A stretch of 64,000 nt of DNA from Streptomyces griseoluteus (GCA_000717735.1 JOBE01000020.1:1-64000); one strand, 5' to 3'. Shown: positions 26,095 through 35,370, counted from the stretch's first letter. Notes: generated from the sequence alone by a model not told the origin. Numbers and translations are program-made.

Positions 26095-26115
26095 AGAAAT
26101 GCGGGGCGCTGGCGT

Positions 26116-26781
26116 TCACGACGGGCAGGAGTCGCGCCTCAGGTCCTCCAGGGTCACGGCCGTCCCGGGCAGTTCGGAGCGCGCGGGCGCTTCGAGGCCG
26201 TCGAGGAACAGCTGCAGATGGCGGTGGACGAACTGGTCGAAGTGGGCGCCGGAGACCGTTCCCGGCAGCGGGCGGGTCAGCTGGGACACGGCGACCATCA
26301 GATCCCCGACACCGACGTCGAGGCGGAGCCGGCCGGCCCGCTGGGCGCGGCCGACGAGCGCCTGGACGACCTCCTCCAGGCGGTCGCGCTCGGCGATCAG
26401 GTCGGGGTGGTCCTTGTCGAAGGCACCGTCGAGCATCGGGCACAGGGCGCCGATGCGCTCCTCGACGGCGGCGTGGGTGAAGCGCCGGAGGGCGGCGAAG
26501 GTGTCGTCCTCCTCCTCCGCGGCCCGTTCGGCGACCTCGGTGACGCGGGCCATGATCGAGAGGACGACCTCGCGGACGAGGTCGGGGCGCTCGGGGAAGT
26601 TCCGGTAGAGGGTGGCGTTCCCGACGCCGGCCCGGCGCGCGACCTCGTCGTACGGCACCTGGGGGCCGAACTCGACGAACATCTCGCGGGCCGCCGTCAC
26701 GATCCGCTCGCGGTTGCGCAGGGCGTCGGCCCGCGGGCGGGGTACGCGACGGGCGGGTGCGGTGTCGGCACGGGTGGTCAC
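26116..26781 (-). CDS. TetR-family repressor
   Basis: A 221-aa regulator. The N-terminal HTH is NRERIVTAAREMFVEFGPQVPYDEVARRAGVGNATLYRNFPERPDLV, typical TetR, followed by a helical ligand domain including LDGAFDKDHPDLIAERDRLEEVVQALVGRAQ, as in SACE_7040-type members. A GTG start at 26781 follows GGAGG with 7-nt spacing. It lies directly upstream of the DHA2 exporter and likely represses it. Confidence 0.9.
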   Translation of the reverse strand: MTTRADTAPARRVPRPRADALRNRERIVTAAREMFVEFGPQVPYDEVARRAGVGNATLYRNFPERPDLVREVVLSIMARVTEVAERAAEEEDDTFAALRRFTHAAVEERIGALCPMLDGAFDKDHPDLIAERDRLEEVVQALVGRAQRAGRLRLDVGVGDLMVAVSQLTRPLPGTVSGAHFDQFVHRHLQLFLDGLEAPARSELPGTAVTLEDLRRDSCPS

Positions 26782-27051
26782 GCCACGACCTCCTCGGTGG
26801 TCTCGGGTTCGGGATCCGGGGAGCGACTCCCCACTTCGTTCGACACAGTCCTAAACGGGGGCCGAGTCCCCGGTTATTTCCCGCCCTCTTGTGGCCTGGG
26901 TCACAGCCGTCGGCCCCTGCTGGGGATCCCACGATCGGGCCACCCGGCGCGCGCGTCCGAACCGCTCGTCACAGGCTGATCGCACAGCACGGCCCCCCGG
27001 GACCGGAACGGGGCCGTGCCGCCGACCTGCCCCCACCGGAGAGGCGCCCGT

Positions 27052-28323
27052 ATGCAGCACCCCCGCCGACGGATACGCAGATCCGTCGCCCTGGCCGCGA
27101 CCACGGCACTCTCCCTCACGCTGCTCGCCTCCGCGAGCAGCACCCTCCCCGGGCCCGCCCCCGCCTCGGCCGGCCCCGTGGCCACCGCGCCCGGCGGCGC
27201 GCAGCTCGGCCCGTGCCGCATCGCCACCACGATGGGCGTGCAGATGTCGGAGGGGCTGCCCACGGCCCCCGGGTACGTGCGCTCCACCGGCCGGGTCAAG
27301 GCCCTCAACCTGATGATCGACTTCCCGGACGCCCCTGGGGACGGCACGGCCATGGGCCGCTTCCGCGAGTTCTTCCCGCAGACCGCCGACTGGTTCCGCA
27401 CCAGCTCGTACGGGCGGCTGCGCTACGAGGCCGAGGCCCCCGTGCCCGACTGGCTGCGGATGCCGAAGGCGTTCTCCGCGTACGGGATAGAGCGCGGCTC
27501 ACCGTACGAGCCCGGCTACCGCTCCCTCGTCGAGGACATCGTGAAGACGGCCGACCCGAAGGTGGACTTCAGCGCCTACGACCTGGTCAACGTCCTGGTC
27601 ACACCGAACGCCGGGCCCTCCGCCCTCGACACCGTCCTGTCCGTGACCTTCTCCGGCAACGACGACGCCCCCTACGCCGACGGCGTGCCGCTCGCCAACA
27701 CGTCCTTCGTCTACAGCCGCCAGGACGACGGCTCCGGCAGCTTCGCGGAGACCGGCTACCGGGTGCTGCCGCACGAGAACGGGCACGTCTTCGGCCTGCC
27801 CGACCTGTACACCTCCGACGGCGGCGGCACCGTCGGGCACTGGGACATCATGTCCGAGGACTGGGGCGCCAACAACGACCTCCTCGGCTGGCACAAGTGG
27901 AAGCTCGGCTGGCTCGACAACGACCAGGTCGGCTGCGCGTCCGACCCCGGCACCGGCGACTGGACGCTCACCCCGCTGCCGATACCCGGCGGCCCGAAGC
28001 TCGCCTTCGTCCCGCTGTCCGACACCTCCGGGTACGCCGTCGAGGTCCGCAGCAAGGGCGGCAACGACGAGGCGGTCTGCGAGCAGGGCGTCCTGGTCTA
28101 CCGGGTGGAGTCCGACGTGGACACAGGACACGGCCCGGTGACCGTCTCGGACAGCGAGCGCGCGAGCGGCGGCTGCACGCGCCGGGCCAACGTCCACGCG
28201 GAACTGTCGGACGCTCCCTACCGCCCGGGCGAGACGTTCACGGACCGCGCCAACGGCATCAAGATCCATGTGCTCGACGAGGACGCGAACGGCACCTACC
28301 GGGTCCGGATCACCCGCCCGTGA
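27052..28323 (+). CDS. Secreted M6-family metalloprotease
   Basis: A 423-aa protein. GGAGAGG precedes the ATG by 7 nt. The signal peptide has an RRRIRR n-region and an alanine-rich core with an ASA-type cleavage site near residue 40. The zinc site is HENGH (residues 241-245) within VLPHENGHVFGLPDLY, followed by HWDIMSEDWG, the M6 (immune inhibitor A-like) arrangement. It is shorter than InhA and lacks the C-terminal VEG/MAM-type domains. Two cysteine pairs are near the C-terminus. It is probably an extracellular protease. Its 3' end overlaps the convergent ligase gene by 14 nt. Confidence 0.88.
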   Translation: MQHPRRRIRRSVALAATTALSLTLLASASSTLPGPAPASAGPVATAPGGAQLGPCRIATTMGVQMSEGLPTAPGYVRSTGRVKALNLMIDFPDAPGDGTAMGRFREFFPQTADWFRTSSYGRLRYEAEAPVPDWLRMPKAFSAYGIERGSPYEPGYRSLVEDIVKTADPKVDFSAYDLVNVLVTPNAGPSALDTVLSVTFSGNDDAPYADGVPLANTSFVYSRQDDGSGSFAETGYRVLPHENGHVFGLPDLYTSDGGGTVGHWDIMSEDWGANNDLLGWHKWKLGWLDNDQVGCASDPGTGDWTLTPLPIPGGPKLAFVPLSDTSGYAVEVRSKGGNDEAVCEQGVLVYRVESDVDTGHGPVTVSDSERASGGCTRRANVHAELSDAPYRPGETFTDRANGIKIHVLDEDANGTYRVRITRP

Positions 28324-29959
28324 GTCCCTCCCTGAGCTCCCGCTTGAGGATCTTCCCCGTGGGGTTCCGGGGCAGCTCCTCCTCCCGTACGACGACCCGG
28401 GCGGGCACCTTGAAGGCGGCGAGGCGGCTGCCCACGTGGGTGCGGAGCGCCTCGGTGTCGGGGCCGGCTCCCGGGCGCAGCCGTACGACGGCCACGACCT
28501 CCTCCCCCAGGAGGGGATGCGGCACGCCGAGGACGGCGGCGTCGACGACGTCCGGGTGCTCGTGCAGAACGGCCTCGACCTCGACGCAGTACACGTTCTC
28601 GCCGCCGCGGATCACCATGTCGGTGAGCCGGTCGACGACGCTCACCCGCCCGTCGGCGTCGACGCGGGCGAGGTCCCCGGTCCTGAACCAGCCGTCGTCG
28701 GTGAAGGCGGCGCGGGTGGCGGCCTCGTTCCCCCAGTACCCGCGGATCAGCGCCTGCCCGCGCAGCCACAGCTCCCCGACGCCCTCTGCGTCGGGCCGGT
28801 CGATGCGCACCTCGGTGGTGGGCGAGGGACGCCCGACGCTCCCCGGGTGGGCGCGGTACTCGGCGCCGACGTTCGAGAGGACCCCGCCGCAGGTCTCGGT
28901 GAGCCCGTAGCCGTTGCGGGGCTCGATCCGCTTCCCGTACCCCTCGGTGATCCCGGCGACGATCCCGGGCGGGGCGGCGGCGCCACCGGTACTGAGGAGG
29001 GTGAGGCTCTCCAGCGGGTCACCGGCGCTACGGGCGGCTTCGAGGAGCTGGAGCGCGGTGGTGGGCACACCGGCGTAGTGCGTGACGCCGTGCTTCCGGA
29101 TCAGCTCAAGGGCGAGCGGGGCGTCCCACTTCCGCATCATCACCAGCGTCCCGCCGGCGGCCATCACCCCGTAGAAGGAGGTGAAGGCGGCGACGTGGAA
29201 GAAGGGGAACGTGGTCAGCGAGACGGGCGCGGGCCCGGCCCCGGGCACGTCCCCCCGGGCGAGGGCAGCGGCGGCGGCGAAGTACCGGGGGTTCATGGCG
29301 GCCCCGACCTGCGCGAGATGCGTGGCGACGGCGCCCTTGGGACGGCCGGTGGTGCCGGAGGTGTAGATGATGGTGGCGTCGTGCTCGGGGAGGACGTCGA
29401 GGAGGGGCGGCCCGAGAAACGGATCGGTGTCGGGTACGTAAGGGCGGAACCCTTCCTCGCCCTCCCCCTGGAAGACGATCCCGGGCACGCCACGCTCGGC
29501 GGCCCAGGCCCGCACCCGCCCGACCCGCTCCCCGTCCACGAGCAGCACGCCCGGCGCGCAGTCGTCGAGCGCGTACGTGAACTCGTCCTCGGTCCACCAG
29601 GCGTTGAGGGGCACGGCGACGAGCCCGGCGAGCTGGGCGGCCCAGAAGGCGATCTGCCACTCGGGCAGGTTCCGCATGGCGACGACGGCCCGGTCGCCGG
29701 GCCGCAGCCCGTATTCCCCGGTGAACCGCCGGGCGAGCCCGCAGGCGGCGTCGAAGAACTCCCGGTAGGTCATCGCCCCGCCCTCGGACACGAGGAACAC
29801 CCGGTCGCCGTAGGCCCAGGTCACCTCGACGAACTCCCGCAGGGTCCGCGGCCCGCCGACGTACACCCCACCCTCGACGGCGAAGGGCGCCCCGCCGGCC
29901 GTCAGCCGCTCGACTCCACCGGACACCACCACGAGGACCCCCTGAACACTCGGCCGCAC
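28310..29959 (-). CDS. AMP-forming acyl-CoA synthetase/ligase
   Basis: About 549 aa, ANL superfamily. Core motifs: ATIIYTSGTTGRPKGAV (phosphate loop), GYGLTETCGG, GWFRTGDLARVDADGR and the catalytic lysine in PRNPTGKILKREL. It activates a carboxylic acid as acyl-AMP and transfers it to CoA. A medium/long-chain fatty or aromatic acid is likely but the pocket cannot be read. The start is uncertain: the GTG at 29959 has no ribosome site, and in-frame GTGs about ten codons in follow a GGGGG tract and are good alternatives. It stands alone. Confidence 0.85.
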   Translation of the reverse strand: MRPSVQGVLVVVSGGVERLTAGGAPFAVEGGVYVGGPRTLREFVEVTWAYGDRVFLVSEGGAMTYREFFDAACGLARRFTGEYGLRPGDRAVVAMRNLPEWQIAFWAAQLAGLVAVPLNAWWTEDEFTYALDDCAPGVLLVDGERVGRVRAWAAERGVPGIVFQGEGEEGFRPYVPDTDPFLGPPLLDVLPEHDATIIYTSGTTGRPKGAVATHLAQVGAAMNPRYFAAAAALARGDVPGAGPAPVSLTTFPFFHVAAFTSFYGVMAAGGTLVMMRKWDAPLALELIRKHGVTHYAGVPTTALQLLEAARSAGDPLESLTLLSTGGAAAPPGIVAGITEGYGKRIEPRNGYGLTETCGGVLSNVGAEYRAHPGSVGRPSPTTEVRIDRPDAEGVGELWLRGQALIRGYWGNEAATRAAFTDDGWFRTGDLARVDADGRVSVVDRLTDMVIRGGENVYCVEVEAVLHEHPDVVDAAVLGVPHPLLGEEVVAVVRLRPGAGPDTEALRTHVGSRLAAFKVPARVVVREEELPRNPTGKILKRELREGLTGG

Positions 29960-30045
29960 AGCGCCGCGACGCTATGCGCCTCCCTCTGCCAGGTCAACTC
30001 CCACCGGACCACCGGGGCCGCGTCGCGGTGCGGCGGTGCGGCGGG

Positions 30046-30765
30046 TCAGGGGAGTTCGGTGAAGGTCTCCACGGCGCCGGTCTTGCCCGTGACGACGATG
30101 ATGTCGCCCTCTTCGACGACCGTGTCCGCGGTCGCGTACGTGAAGTCCTCGCCCGGGCGCTTGATGCCGACGACGGTGACGCCGTATTCGCTGCGCACCC
30201 TGGACCGGCCCAGGGGCTGTCCGGTGGCGACCCTGGGGGCGACCGTCTTGACGAGGGCGTAGTCGTCGTCGAACTGGATGAAGTCGAGCATGCGGCCGGT
30301 GACGAGGTGGGCGACGCGTTCGCCCATCTCGTGCTCGGGCAGCACGACGTGCGGCACCCCGAGGCGTTCGAGGATCTTGCCGTGCTGGCGGCTGATGGCC
30401 TTGGCCCAGATGTTGGGCACGCCCGCTTCGAGCAGGTTGGAGCTGACGAGGATGCTCGACTCGATGTCGCTGCCGATGCCGACGACGGCGCTCGGGAACT
30501 CGTGGACGCCGAGCTGGTGCAGGACGTCGGGGTCGGTGGAGTCCGCGACGACGGCGTGGGTGAGGCCGTCGCTGTACTTCTGGACCAGGCGGGCGTCGGT
30601 GTCGATGCCCAGGACGTCCCAGCCCCGGCGCATCAGCTCGTTGGCCAGCGAGCTGCCGAAGCGTCCGAGGCCGATGACGGCGACGCGCTGGTCCGCGGCC
30701 GGCCGGCGCTGTTCGCCGAGCCGCTTGCCGTGCCGCTTGCGCAGGTGGTGGAGGTAGTCAGCCAA
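30046..30765 (-). CDS. ktrA: Potassium uptake regulatory subunit KtrA/TrkA (RCK protein)
   Basis: A 239-aa cytoplasmic ring-forming protein. The Rossmann RCK_N domain has VIGLGRFGSSLANEL with an acidic residue at the end of the second strand (VLGIDTD). RCK_C follows after residue 160 (VRSEYGVTVVGIKRPGEDFTYATADTVVEEGDIIVVTG). It gates the KtrB channel in response to ATP/ADP, and in many bacteria c-di-AMP binds RCK_C. Its start overlaps the ktrB stop by 8 nt. Confidence 0.92.
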   Translation of the reverse strand: MADYLHHLRKRHGKRLGEQRRPAADQRVAVIGLGRFGSSLANELMRRGWDVLGIDTDARLVQKYSDGLTHAVVADSTDPDVLHQLGVHEFPSAVVGIGSDIESSILVSSNLLEAGVPNIWAKAISRQHGKILERLGVPHVVLPEHEMGERVAHLVTGRMLDFIQFDDDYALVKTVAPRVATGQPLGRSRVRSEYGVTVVGIKRPGEDFTYATADTVVEEGDIIVVTGKTGAVETFTELP

Positions 30766-32131
30766 TGACGGGTCGCTCCTCGGGCAGTTCGTACCGTCGC
30801 GTGCGCTCGCGCAGGGCCAGCGCGGAGACCAGGGTGATGGGGCCGATGCGTCCGATGAACATCAGGACGACGAGGATGAGCTGCCCGACCGCGGGCAGCT
30901 CCGCCGTGAGGCCGGTGGACAGGCCGACGGTCGCGAAGGCGGACACGGCCTCGAACAGGACGGCCTCGAAGGGCGCCTTGCTCAGCGAGAGCAGCGCGAG
31001 CGTGGCGGCCATGACGAGACCCACGCCGAGGAGCGCCACCGTCAGAGCCTGGCGCAGGACGTGCGGGGCGAGGCGGCGGCCGAGGACGACGGAGTTCGGC
31101 TCGCCGCGCACCTCGGCGAGGATAGCGGCGGCCAGGACGGCGAAGGTGGTGACCTTGATGCCGCCCGCGGTGCCCGCGCTGCCGCCGCCGATGAACATCA
31201 GCATGCACGTCATCAGGAGGGTCGAGGCCTGCATGGCGCCGATGTCGAGGGAGTTGAAGCCGGCGGTGCGGCTCACTGCGGAGTGGAAGAAGCTGTTGAG
31301 GAGCTTGGTCCCCACGTCGAACGGGCCGAGCGTGTTCGGGTTGGTCCACTCCATGAGGCCCGTCAGCACCGTGCCGACCAGCAGCAGCAGCACGCTGGTG
31401 ATGACCGTGAGCTTGGTGTGCAGGGTCCAGTTCTTCCGGCCGGTGGTCCGCGCCCGGTTGCGGTGGCGCAGCATCTCCAGGAGGACCGGGAAGCCGATGC
31501 CGCCGAGGATGACGGCGAGGGCGATCGGCAGGGTGACCCACGGGTCCTGGGCGTAGCGGGTGAGGTTGTCCGCGTGGGGGCCGAAGCCGGCGTTGTTGAA
31601 CGCGGACACGGCGTGGAAGTAGCCGAGGTAGACCGCCTCGCCGATGCCGTCGCCGTACGCGAAGCGGAACCTCAGCGCCAGGAAGGCGCCCACGGCCAGT
31701 TCGACCATCAGCGTGGTGCCGGCGACGCCGAGCAGGACGCGGCGTACGTCCCCGATGCCCAGGCTCTTCGTCTCGGCCTGCGCCGTCAGCTGCATCCGCA
31801 GCCGCAGCCGGCCCGAGACCAGCAGGGCGAGGAGGGAGGCCATCGCCATGATGCCGAAGCCGCCGACCTGGATGAGCGCCAGGATGACGCCCTCGCCGAA
31901 GCCGCTCCAGTACGTCCCCGTGTCCACGACCGCGAGGCCCGTCACGCAGACGGCGGAGGTCGAGGTGAACAGCGCGGTCAGGACACCGGTGCCGCCGCCG
32001 TCCTCGGCCGCGGCCGGCAGCGCCAGGAGGACCGTGCCGACCGCCACGGCGGTCGCGAAGGCGAGGACGACGGTACGGGCGGGATGCGCGGTGAAGAACG
32101 AGCGCGCCCGGAGCGGCGCGACGGTGACCAC
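30758..32131 (-). CDS. ktrB: Potassium transporter membrane subunit KtrB/TrkH
   Basis: About 457 aa, with four repeated M1-P-M2 units. The selectivity-loop regions read TSTSAVCVTGLAVVDTG, HAVSAFNNAGF, HSAVSRTAGFNSLD and EAVSAFATVGLS; each contains the glycine of the filter. It also has the flexible gate loop (GGGSAGTAGG). GTG at 32131 is chosen because AAAGGAG lies 11 nt upstream; GTG at 32167 is in frame but has no usable site. It forms an operon with ktrA. Confidence 0.9.
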   Translation of the reverse strand: MVTVAPLRARSFFTAHPARTVVLAFATAVAVGTVLLALPAAAEDGGGTGVLTALFTSTSAVCVTGLAVVDTGTYWSGFGEGVILALIQVGGFGIMAMASLLALLVSGRLRLRMQLTAQAETKSLGIGDVRRVLLGVAGTTLMVELAVGAFLALRFRFAYGDGIGEAVYLGYFHAVSAFNNAGFGPHADNLTRYAQDPWVTLPIALAVILGGIGFPVLLEMLRHRNRARTTGRKNWTLHTKLTVITSVLLLLVGTVLTGLMEWTNPNTLGPFDVGTKLLNSFFHSAVSRTAGFNSLDIGAMQASTLLMTCMLMFIGGGSAGTAGGIKVTTFAVLAAAILAEVRGEPNSVVLGRRLAPHVLRQALTVALLGVGLVMAATLALLSLSKAPFEAVLFEAVSAFATVGLSTGLTAELPAVGQLILVVLMFIGRIGPITLVSALALRERTRRYELPEERPVIG

Positions 32132-32325
32132 GGTTCCGACGGCTCCTTTCCGGAGAACGGCCGTCACCCTACCCGCGCCCGCGGCGCCGACACGGGAGGC
32201 CGCGTGCGATGCGGGGCCGTGCCGTCGCCGGGTCCGCCGACGCACCGGGCCCGGCGCGGCCGCCCGTGCCGACCGGCGACGGCGCCATCGAGATCACCGA
32301 CCAGCGGGCACCTCGCCGGGCCGGA

Positions 32326-32609
32326 TCAGCGAGCACCGTGGACGCGGTCCGTGACGGCTTCCACGGTGATGCCGTTGCGTTCGAGCAGATGGCGCTGTCC
32401 GCCGTGGCCCGCCGCGAAGGTGTCGGCCACGGCCACCCTCGACACCCGGCAGGCCAGTCCCCGTTCGGCGACGGTCTCGGCGACGGCTCGGCGACGGCGG
32501 AGCCGAGGCCGCCGGCCGCCCAGTGCTCCTCGACGGTGACGATGTGGTGGGTGGTGCGGGCCTCGGCGTACACCGCCTCGGTGTCCAGGGGCTTGACGGT
32601 GTTCCCGAC
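32326..32609 (-). pseudogene. Transketolase C-terminal domain remnant with frameshift
   Basis: Two minus-strand frames carry consecutive pieces of a transketolase C-terminal domain. The first reads TVKPLDTEAVYAEARTTHHIVTVEEHWAAGGLGSAVAE. The second, one frame away, reads AVAETVAERGLACRVSRVAVADTF and runs to a stop at 32326. The shift falls near 32466-32490 within imperfect GTCGCCGAG tandem repeats, consistent with slippage. The pyrophosphate and pyrimidine domains are missing, so this cannot be active. The nearest intact relatives are transketolase C-terminal subunits and PDH E1-beta. Confidence 0.7.
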
Positions 32610-32880
32610 TCGAGTCGGGCTCGCGGCCACCCACGGAAAGGGTGGTCAGAGAGCTCGCCCTCGATGCCCGGATCGGATGACCTCCTGGACGGGGGGACAA
32701 GGGCGGGCGTAGGTGCGGCCTCGGATCTGCTCCCGGACGCAGTCATGTCGCCGGTGTGGGGCTGCGTCGGTCTGGGGAGGCGGCTGGGAGAAGATCGTCT
32801 CCCGGATTTCTCCCAGCGCGGCTGCTCGCGCCCCGGCCGCCTTCTGTGGTCGAACCGTTGCCGATGCATCGCCACCGGCG
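32610..32880. other. Gene-free stretch between transketolase remnant and TetR gene
   Basis: No ORF with sensible protein composition is seen on either strand here. With 32168-32325 on the other side of the remnant, it forms about 700 nt of probably decaying DNA between ktrB and the tetR gene. Confidence 0.4.
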
Positions 32881-33585
32881 TCAGCAGGCGTTCCCCGGCG
32901 AGGAGTCTGTCGAGGCGCCGGGTGCCCTCGGCGGATCGGCTGACTCTCTCGCGTACTGGCGGCACTCGCCGGTGAAGACGGCGGCGAGTTCGGTCTCGAG
33001 CAGGGGCGCCACGAACGGGACCACGGCCGCTTCGGCGGCGCCCTCGGGCTCGCGGTAGACCTGGAGCGCGAGGCCCTCCATCACGGCGGCGAGGCGGACG
33101 GCCGCCGCCGACGGATCCATGCCCTCGTCGACCTCGCCGCACTCCTTGCCGTTGTGGACGGCGCGGGCGATGTCCTCGCGCAGCTTACGGGCGGCCTCGG
33201 TGTCGACGGCCGCGAGGGCGGGGGCGTCGAGGGCTCGGCCGGCGAACGCGCGGGTGACGCGGTATTCGGCGCGGCGGGCCTCGTCCAGGGGGATGTACTC
33301 GGTCATCACCTCCGCCATGACCCGTGCGATGGGCCGCTCGTGCTCGACCCCGTCCCTGATCCGCTCGTCGACGCGCGCGCGGATGCGGGCCGAGACCTCG
33401 CGGAAGGCGTGGAGCAGCATCTCGTCCTTGGTGCGGAAGTAGTGCTGGACGAGCCCGACGGACATGCCTGCGGTGGCGGCCGTGCGGGCGACGGTGACGG
33501 CGTCGAGCCCGTGTGCGGTGATCAACTGGCTGACGGCGTCGGCGATCTGACGGCGGCGTTCTTCGTGGTCGGCGGTTCGCGGCAC
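32881..33585 (-). CDS. TetR-family repressor with twin operators
   Basis: A 234-aa regulator. The HTH is RRRQIADAVSQLITAHGLDAVTVARTAATAGMSVGLVQHYFRTKDEMLLHAF, a BetI/AcrR-like TetR type (YF variant HYF). The C-terminal ligand domain ends with a polar tail. The GTG start at 33585 is only 6 nt from the first operator and has no ribosome site, so it may be translated from a leaderless transcript. It is divergent from a membrane serine hydrolase. Two identical operator palindromes fill the 79-nt gap, so it very likely represses both. Confidence 0.9.
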   Translation of the reverse strand: MPRTADHEERRRQIADAVSQLITAHGLDAVTVARTAATAGMSVGLVQHYFRTKDEMLLHAFREVSARIRARVDERIRDGVEHERPIARVMAEVMTEYIPLDEARRAEYRVTRAFAGRALDAPALAAVDTEAARKLREDIARAVHNGKECGEVDEGMDPSAAAVRLAAVMEGLALQVYREPEGAAEAAVVPFVAPLLETELAAVFTGECRQYARESADPPRAPGASTDSSPGNAC

Positions 33586-33590
33586 TTGAT

Positions 33591-33632
33591 AACCGTACCA
33601 GCGTACGGTTATAACCGTATTCCCATACGGTT
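33591..33632. promoter_or_regulatory. Tandem TetR operators
   Basis: Two copies of AACCGTA-N6-TACGGTT lie at 33591-33610 and 33613-33632. All 14 arm bases are the same in both copies, and the centres are 22 bp (about two helical turns) apart. They sit between the divergent tetR and serine hydrolase genes. Confidence 0.8.
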
Positions 33633-33664
33633 ATCCACCGCGCTCCACGGAAGGACGACGCCCC

Positions 33665-35194
33665 ATGCTCAACCCGCTCCGCCGCGCCGCCGCAGCGGCG
33701 ACAGCCCTCCTGCTCGGTCTGCTTCCCTTAGGTCGTGCGGCGGCCGCGGCCGACTCGCCCATCCCCGCGGACCGCCTGGCGGCCGTGGACGCCTACGTGC
33801 GCGACCGCATGGAGGCCACCCGTACGCCCGGGCTCTCCTACGCCGTCGTCGGACCCGACGGGCCGATCCACGCACGCGCCAGGGGAACGGACGGACATGG
33901 CGAACCGGTCACGATCGAAACCCCCTTCCTTTGGGGCTCGGTCGCCAAACCGATCGCCGCGAGTGCCGTGATGACCCTCGTGCAGGACGGGCGCCTCCGG
34001 CTCGACGACGCGGTCGTCGACCACGTGCCCGACTTCCGTTTCGGCGGCTCCGGTCACGCTTCTCGCGTCACCGTCCGCCACCTGCTCCAGCAGACCGCCG
34101 GGCTGCCCGAGTCGGCCACCTTCGAAGTCGCCGACTGTGTCGACGCCGACTGCCCGGGAGCGGTGGAGCGCGTCGCCGAGCTGGACGACGTACATCCGCT
34201 CGGGCCGCCCGGCACCACGTATGCGTACAGCAGCGCCAACTACCTCGTGGTGGCCGCTGTCGTCGAGTCCGTGACCGGTCGCCCCTTCGCCGACCACCTT
34301 CGGGACAGCGTCCTGCGCCCGGCCGGCATGGACGGGGCGATCGCCGACCGTGCGTCCGCACGCGAGCGAAACCTTCCGCCCGGGCACCAGCTCCTCTGGG
34401 GCCTACCGTCCGCGATCGCCGACGGCGTGGACGACGACGGCGCCGCCTACGGCTACACGGGCGGTGATCTGAACGACCTCGCCGCGTTCGCCTCCTTCCA
34501 GCTCCGGTCGGGGAGGACCGGCAACAGCAACGGCACGACGGTCCTGACGCCCGAGTCCGTCCGCCTGATGCGAGATTCCGGCCGACTCCACCCGTCCGGC
34601 GCCGCGACCGGATACGGACTCGGCTGGCGCGTCGGGGGCCTAGAGGCTCCCCTCGACAGCGCGATCTGGCACACCGGTGCCACCCCTGGCTACTCCGCGA
34701 TGCTCTTCCTCCTGCCGAAGCAGAACATCGCCCTCGTCCTCCAGCAGAACCTCCATGGCCTCCTCCACGACGGTGCCGTCATGGAGGTCGGCTTCGGCGC
34801 CGCACTCATCCTCGCCGGAGGCACCGCCCCCACCGACCCACCCTCCGCCGTGACGTACCACGCCACCGTCTGGGGCCTCACCGCCCTGGCCCTCGCCCTC
34901 CTCGCGGGCACCTTCCACTCCGCCCGCCTGCTCCGCCGGCGGCCCGTGCCCCGCCGCATCGCCCCCACCATCCTGTGGTGCCTGGCCGGCGCCCTGCCCT
35001 GGATCGTCATGGTGGCCGCCCTCGCCCTCATCGGCCCCAGGGCGCTGTGGGCCTGGACACCCGACGCCTTCATCGCCCTGTGCACGGCGGCCGCCGCCGG
35101 GACCGCCACCATCGCCCTGCGGCTCACCACCGCGTACGTCGGCAGAGGCATCGCCCGGCGCCCGGCTTCCCCGGGGCGAGTCCGCCGTGCCTGA
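33665..35194 (+). CDS. Membrane-anchored serine hydrolase (beta-lactamase / class C PBP fold)
   Basis: A 509-aa protein. It has a signal peptide (core about 10-25, ALLLGLLPLGRAAAAA). The extracytoplasmic domain has the SxxK nucleophile in WGSVAKPI (about residue 98), the YxN box in YAYSSANY and an HTGATPGY third-box equivalent, as in EstB/AmpH-type class C proteins. The last ~110 residues form three or four transmembrane helices. GGAAGGAC precedes the ATG. Family members include D,D-peptidases, esterases and beta-lactamases; the membrane tail argues for a wall- or lipid-linked substrate. It is divergent from, and likely repressed by, the adjacent TetR protein. Confidence 0.88.
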   Translation: MLNPLRRAAAAATALLLGLLPLGRAAAAADSPIPADRLAAVDAYVRDRMEATRTPGLSYAVVGPDGPIHARARGTDGHGEPVTIETPFLWGSVAKPIAASAVMTLVQDGRLRLDDAVVDHVPDFRFGGSGHASRVTVRHLLQQTAGLPESATFEVADCVDADCPGAVERVAELDDVHPLGPPGTTYAYSSANYLVVAAVVESVTGRPFADHLRDSVLRPAGMDGAIADRASARERNLPPGHQLLWGLPSAIADGVDDDGAAYGYTGGDLNDLAAFASFQLRSGRTGNSNGTTVLTPESVRLMRDSGRLHPSGAATGYGLGWRVGGLEAPLDSAIWHTGATPGYSAMLFLLPKQNIALVLQQNLHGLLHDGAVMEVGFGAALILAGGTAPTDPPSAVTYHATVWGLTALALALLAGTFHSARLLRRRPVPRRIAPTILWCLAGALPWIVMVAALALIGPRALWAWTPDAFIALCTAAAAGTATIALRLTTAYVGRGIARRPASPGRVRRA

Positions 35195-35259
35195 GGGGTG
35201 AGGGTCGCGCGACCGTACGGGAAGCGGGCAGATGCGTCGCAGATATGCGGCTCGTCGGC

Positions 35260-35370
35260 TCAGGAGCGCACGTTCCCCGAGGCCGGGCCCGGCGAGGCGT
35301 CGGGGCGTTCGTCGCCCTGAGAGGCCAGGTTCTTGAGGGGGCGGCTGTCGGCGACCTGATAGGTGGCCCT
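35260..35370 (-). pseudogene. TatA C-terminal remnant
   Basis: A 36-residue minus-strand stretch ending at the stop at 35260 (opening RATYQVADSRPL, later ERPDASPGPASGN) matches the end of the intact TatA at 45282-45548 (opening QATYQVTESRPL, later QRPDASPGPIAGN), 19 of 36 identical by my count. The transmembrane helix and amphipathic helix are absent upstream. It is therefore a decayed, truncated copy on the opposite strand about 10 kb away. Confidence 0.6.

Noticed and set aside
32169..32630. Intact 153-aa gene on the minus strand
   Set aside because: Only its first ~40 residues are transketolase-like; the rest is out-of-frame sequence, while the continuation of the domain lies in another frame. 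Treated as a pseudogene.
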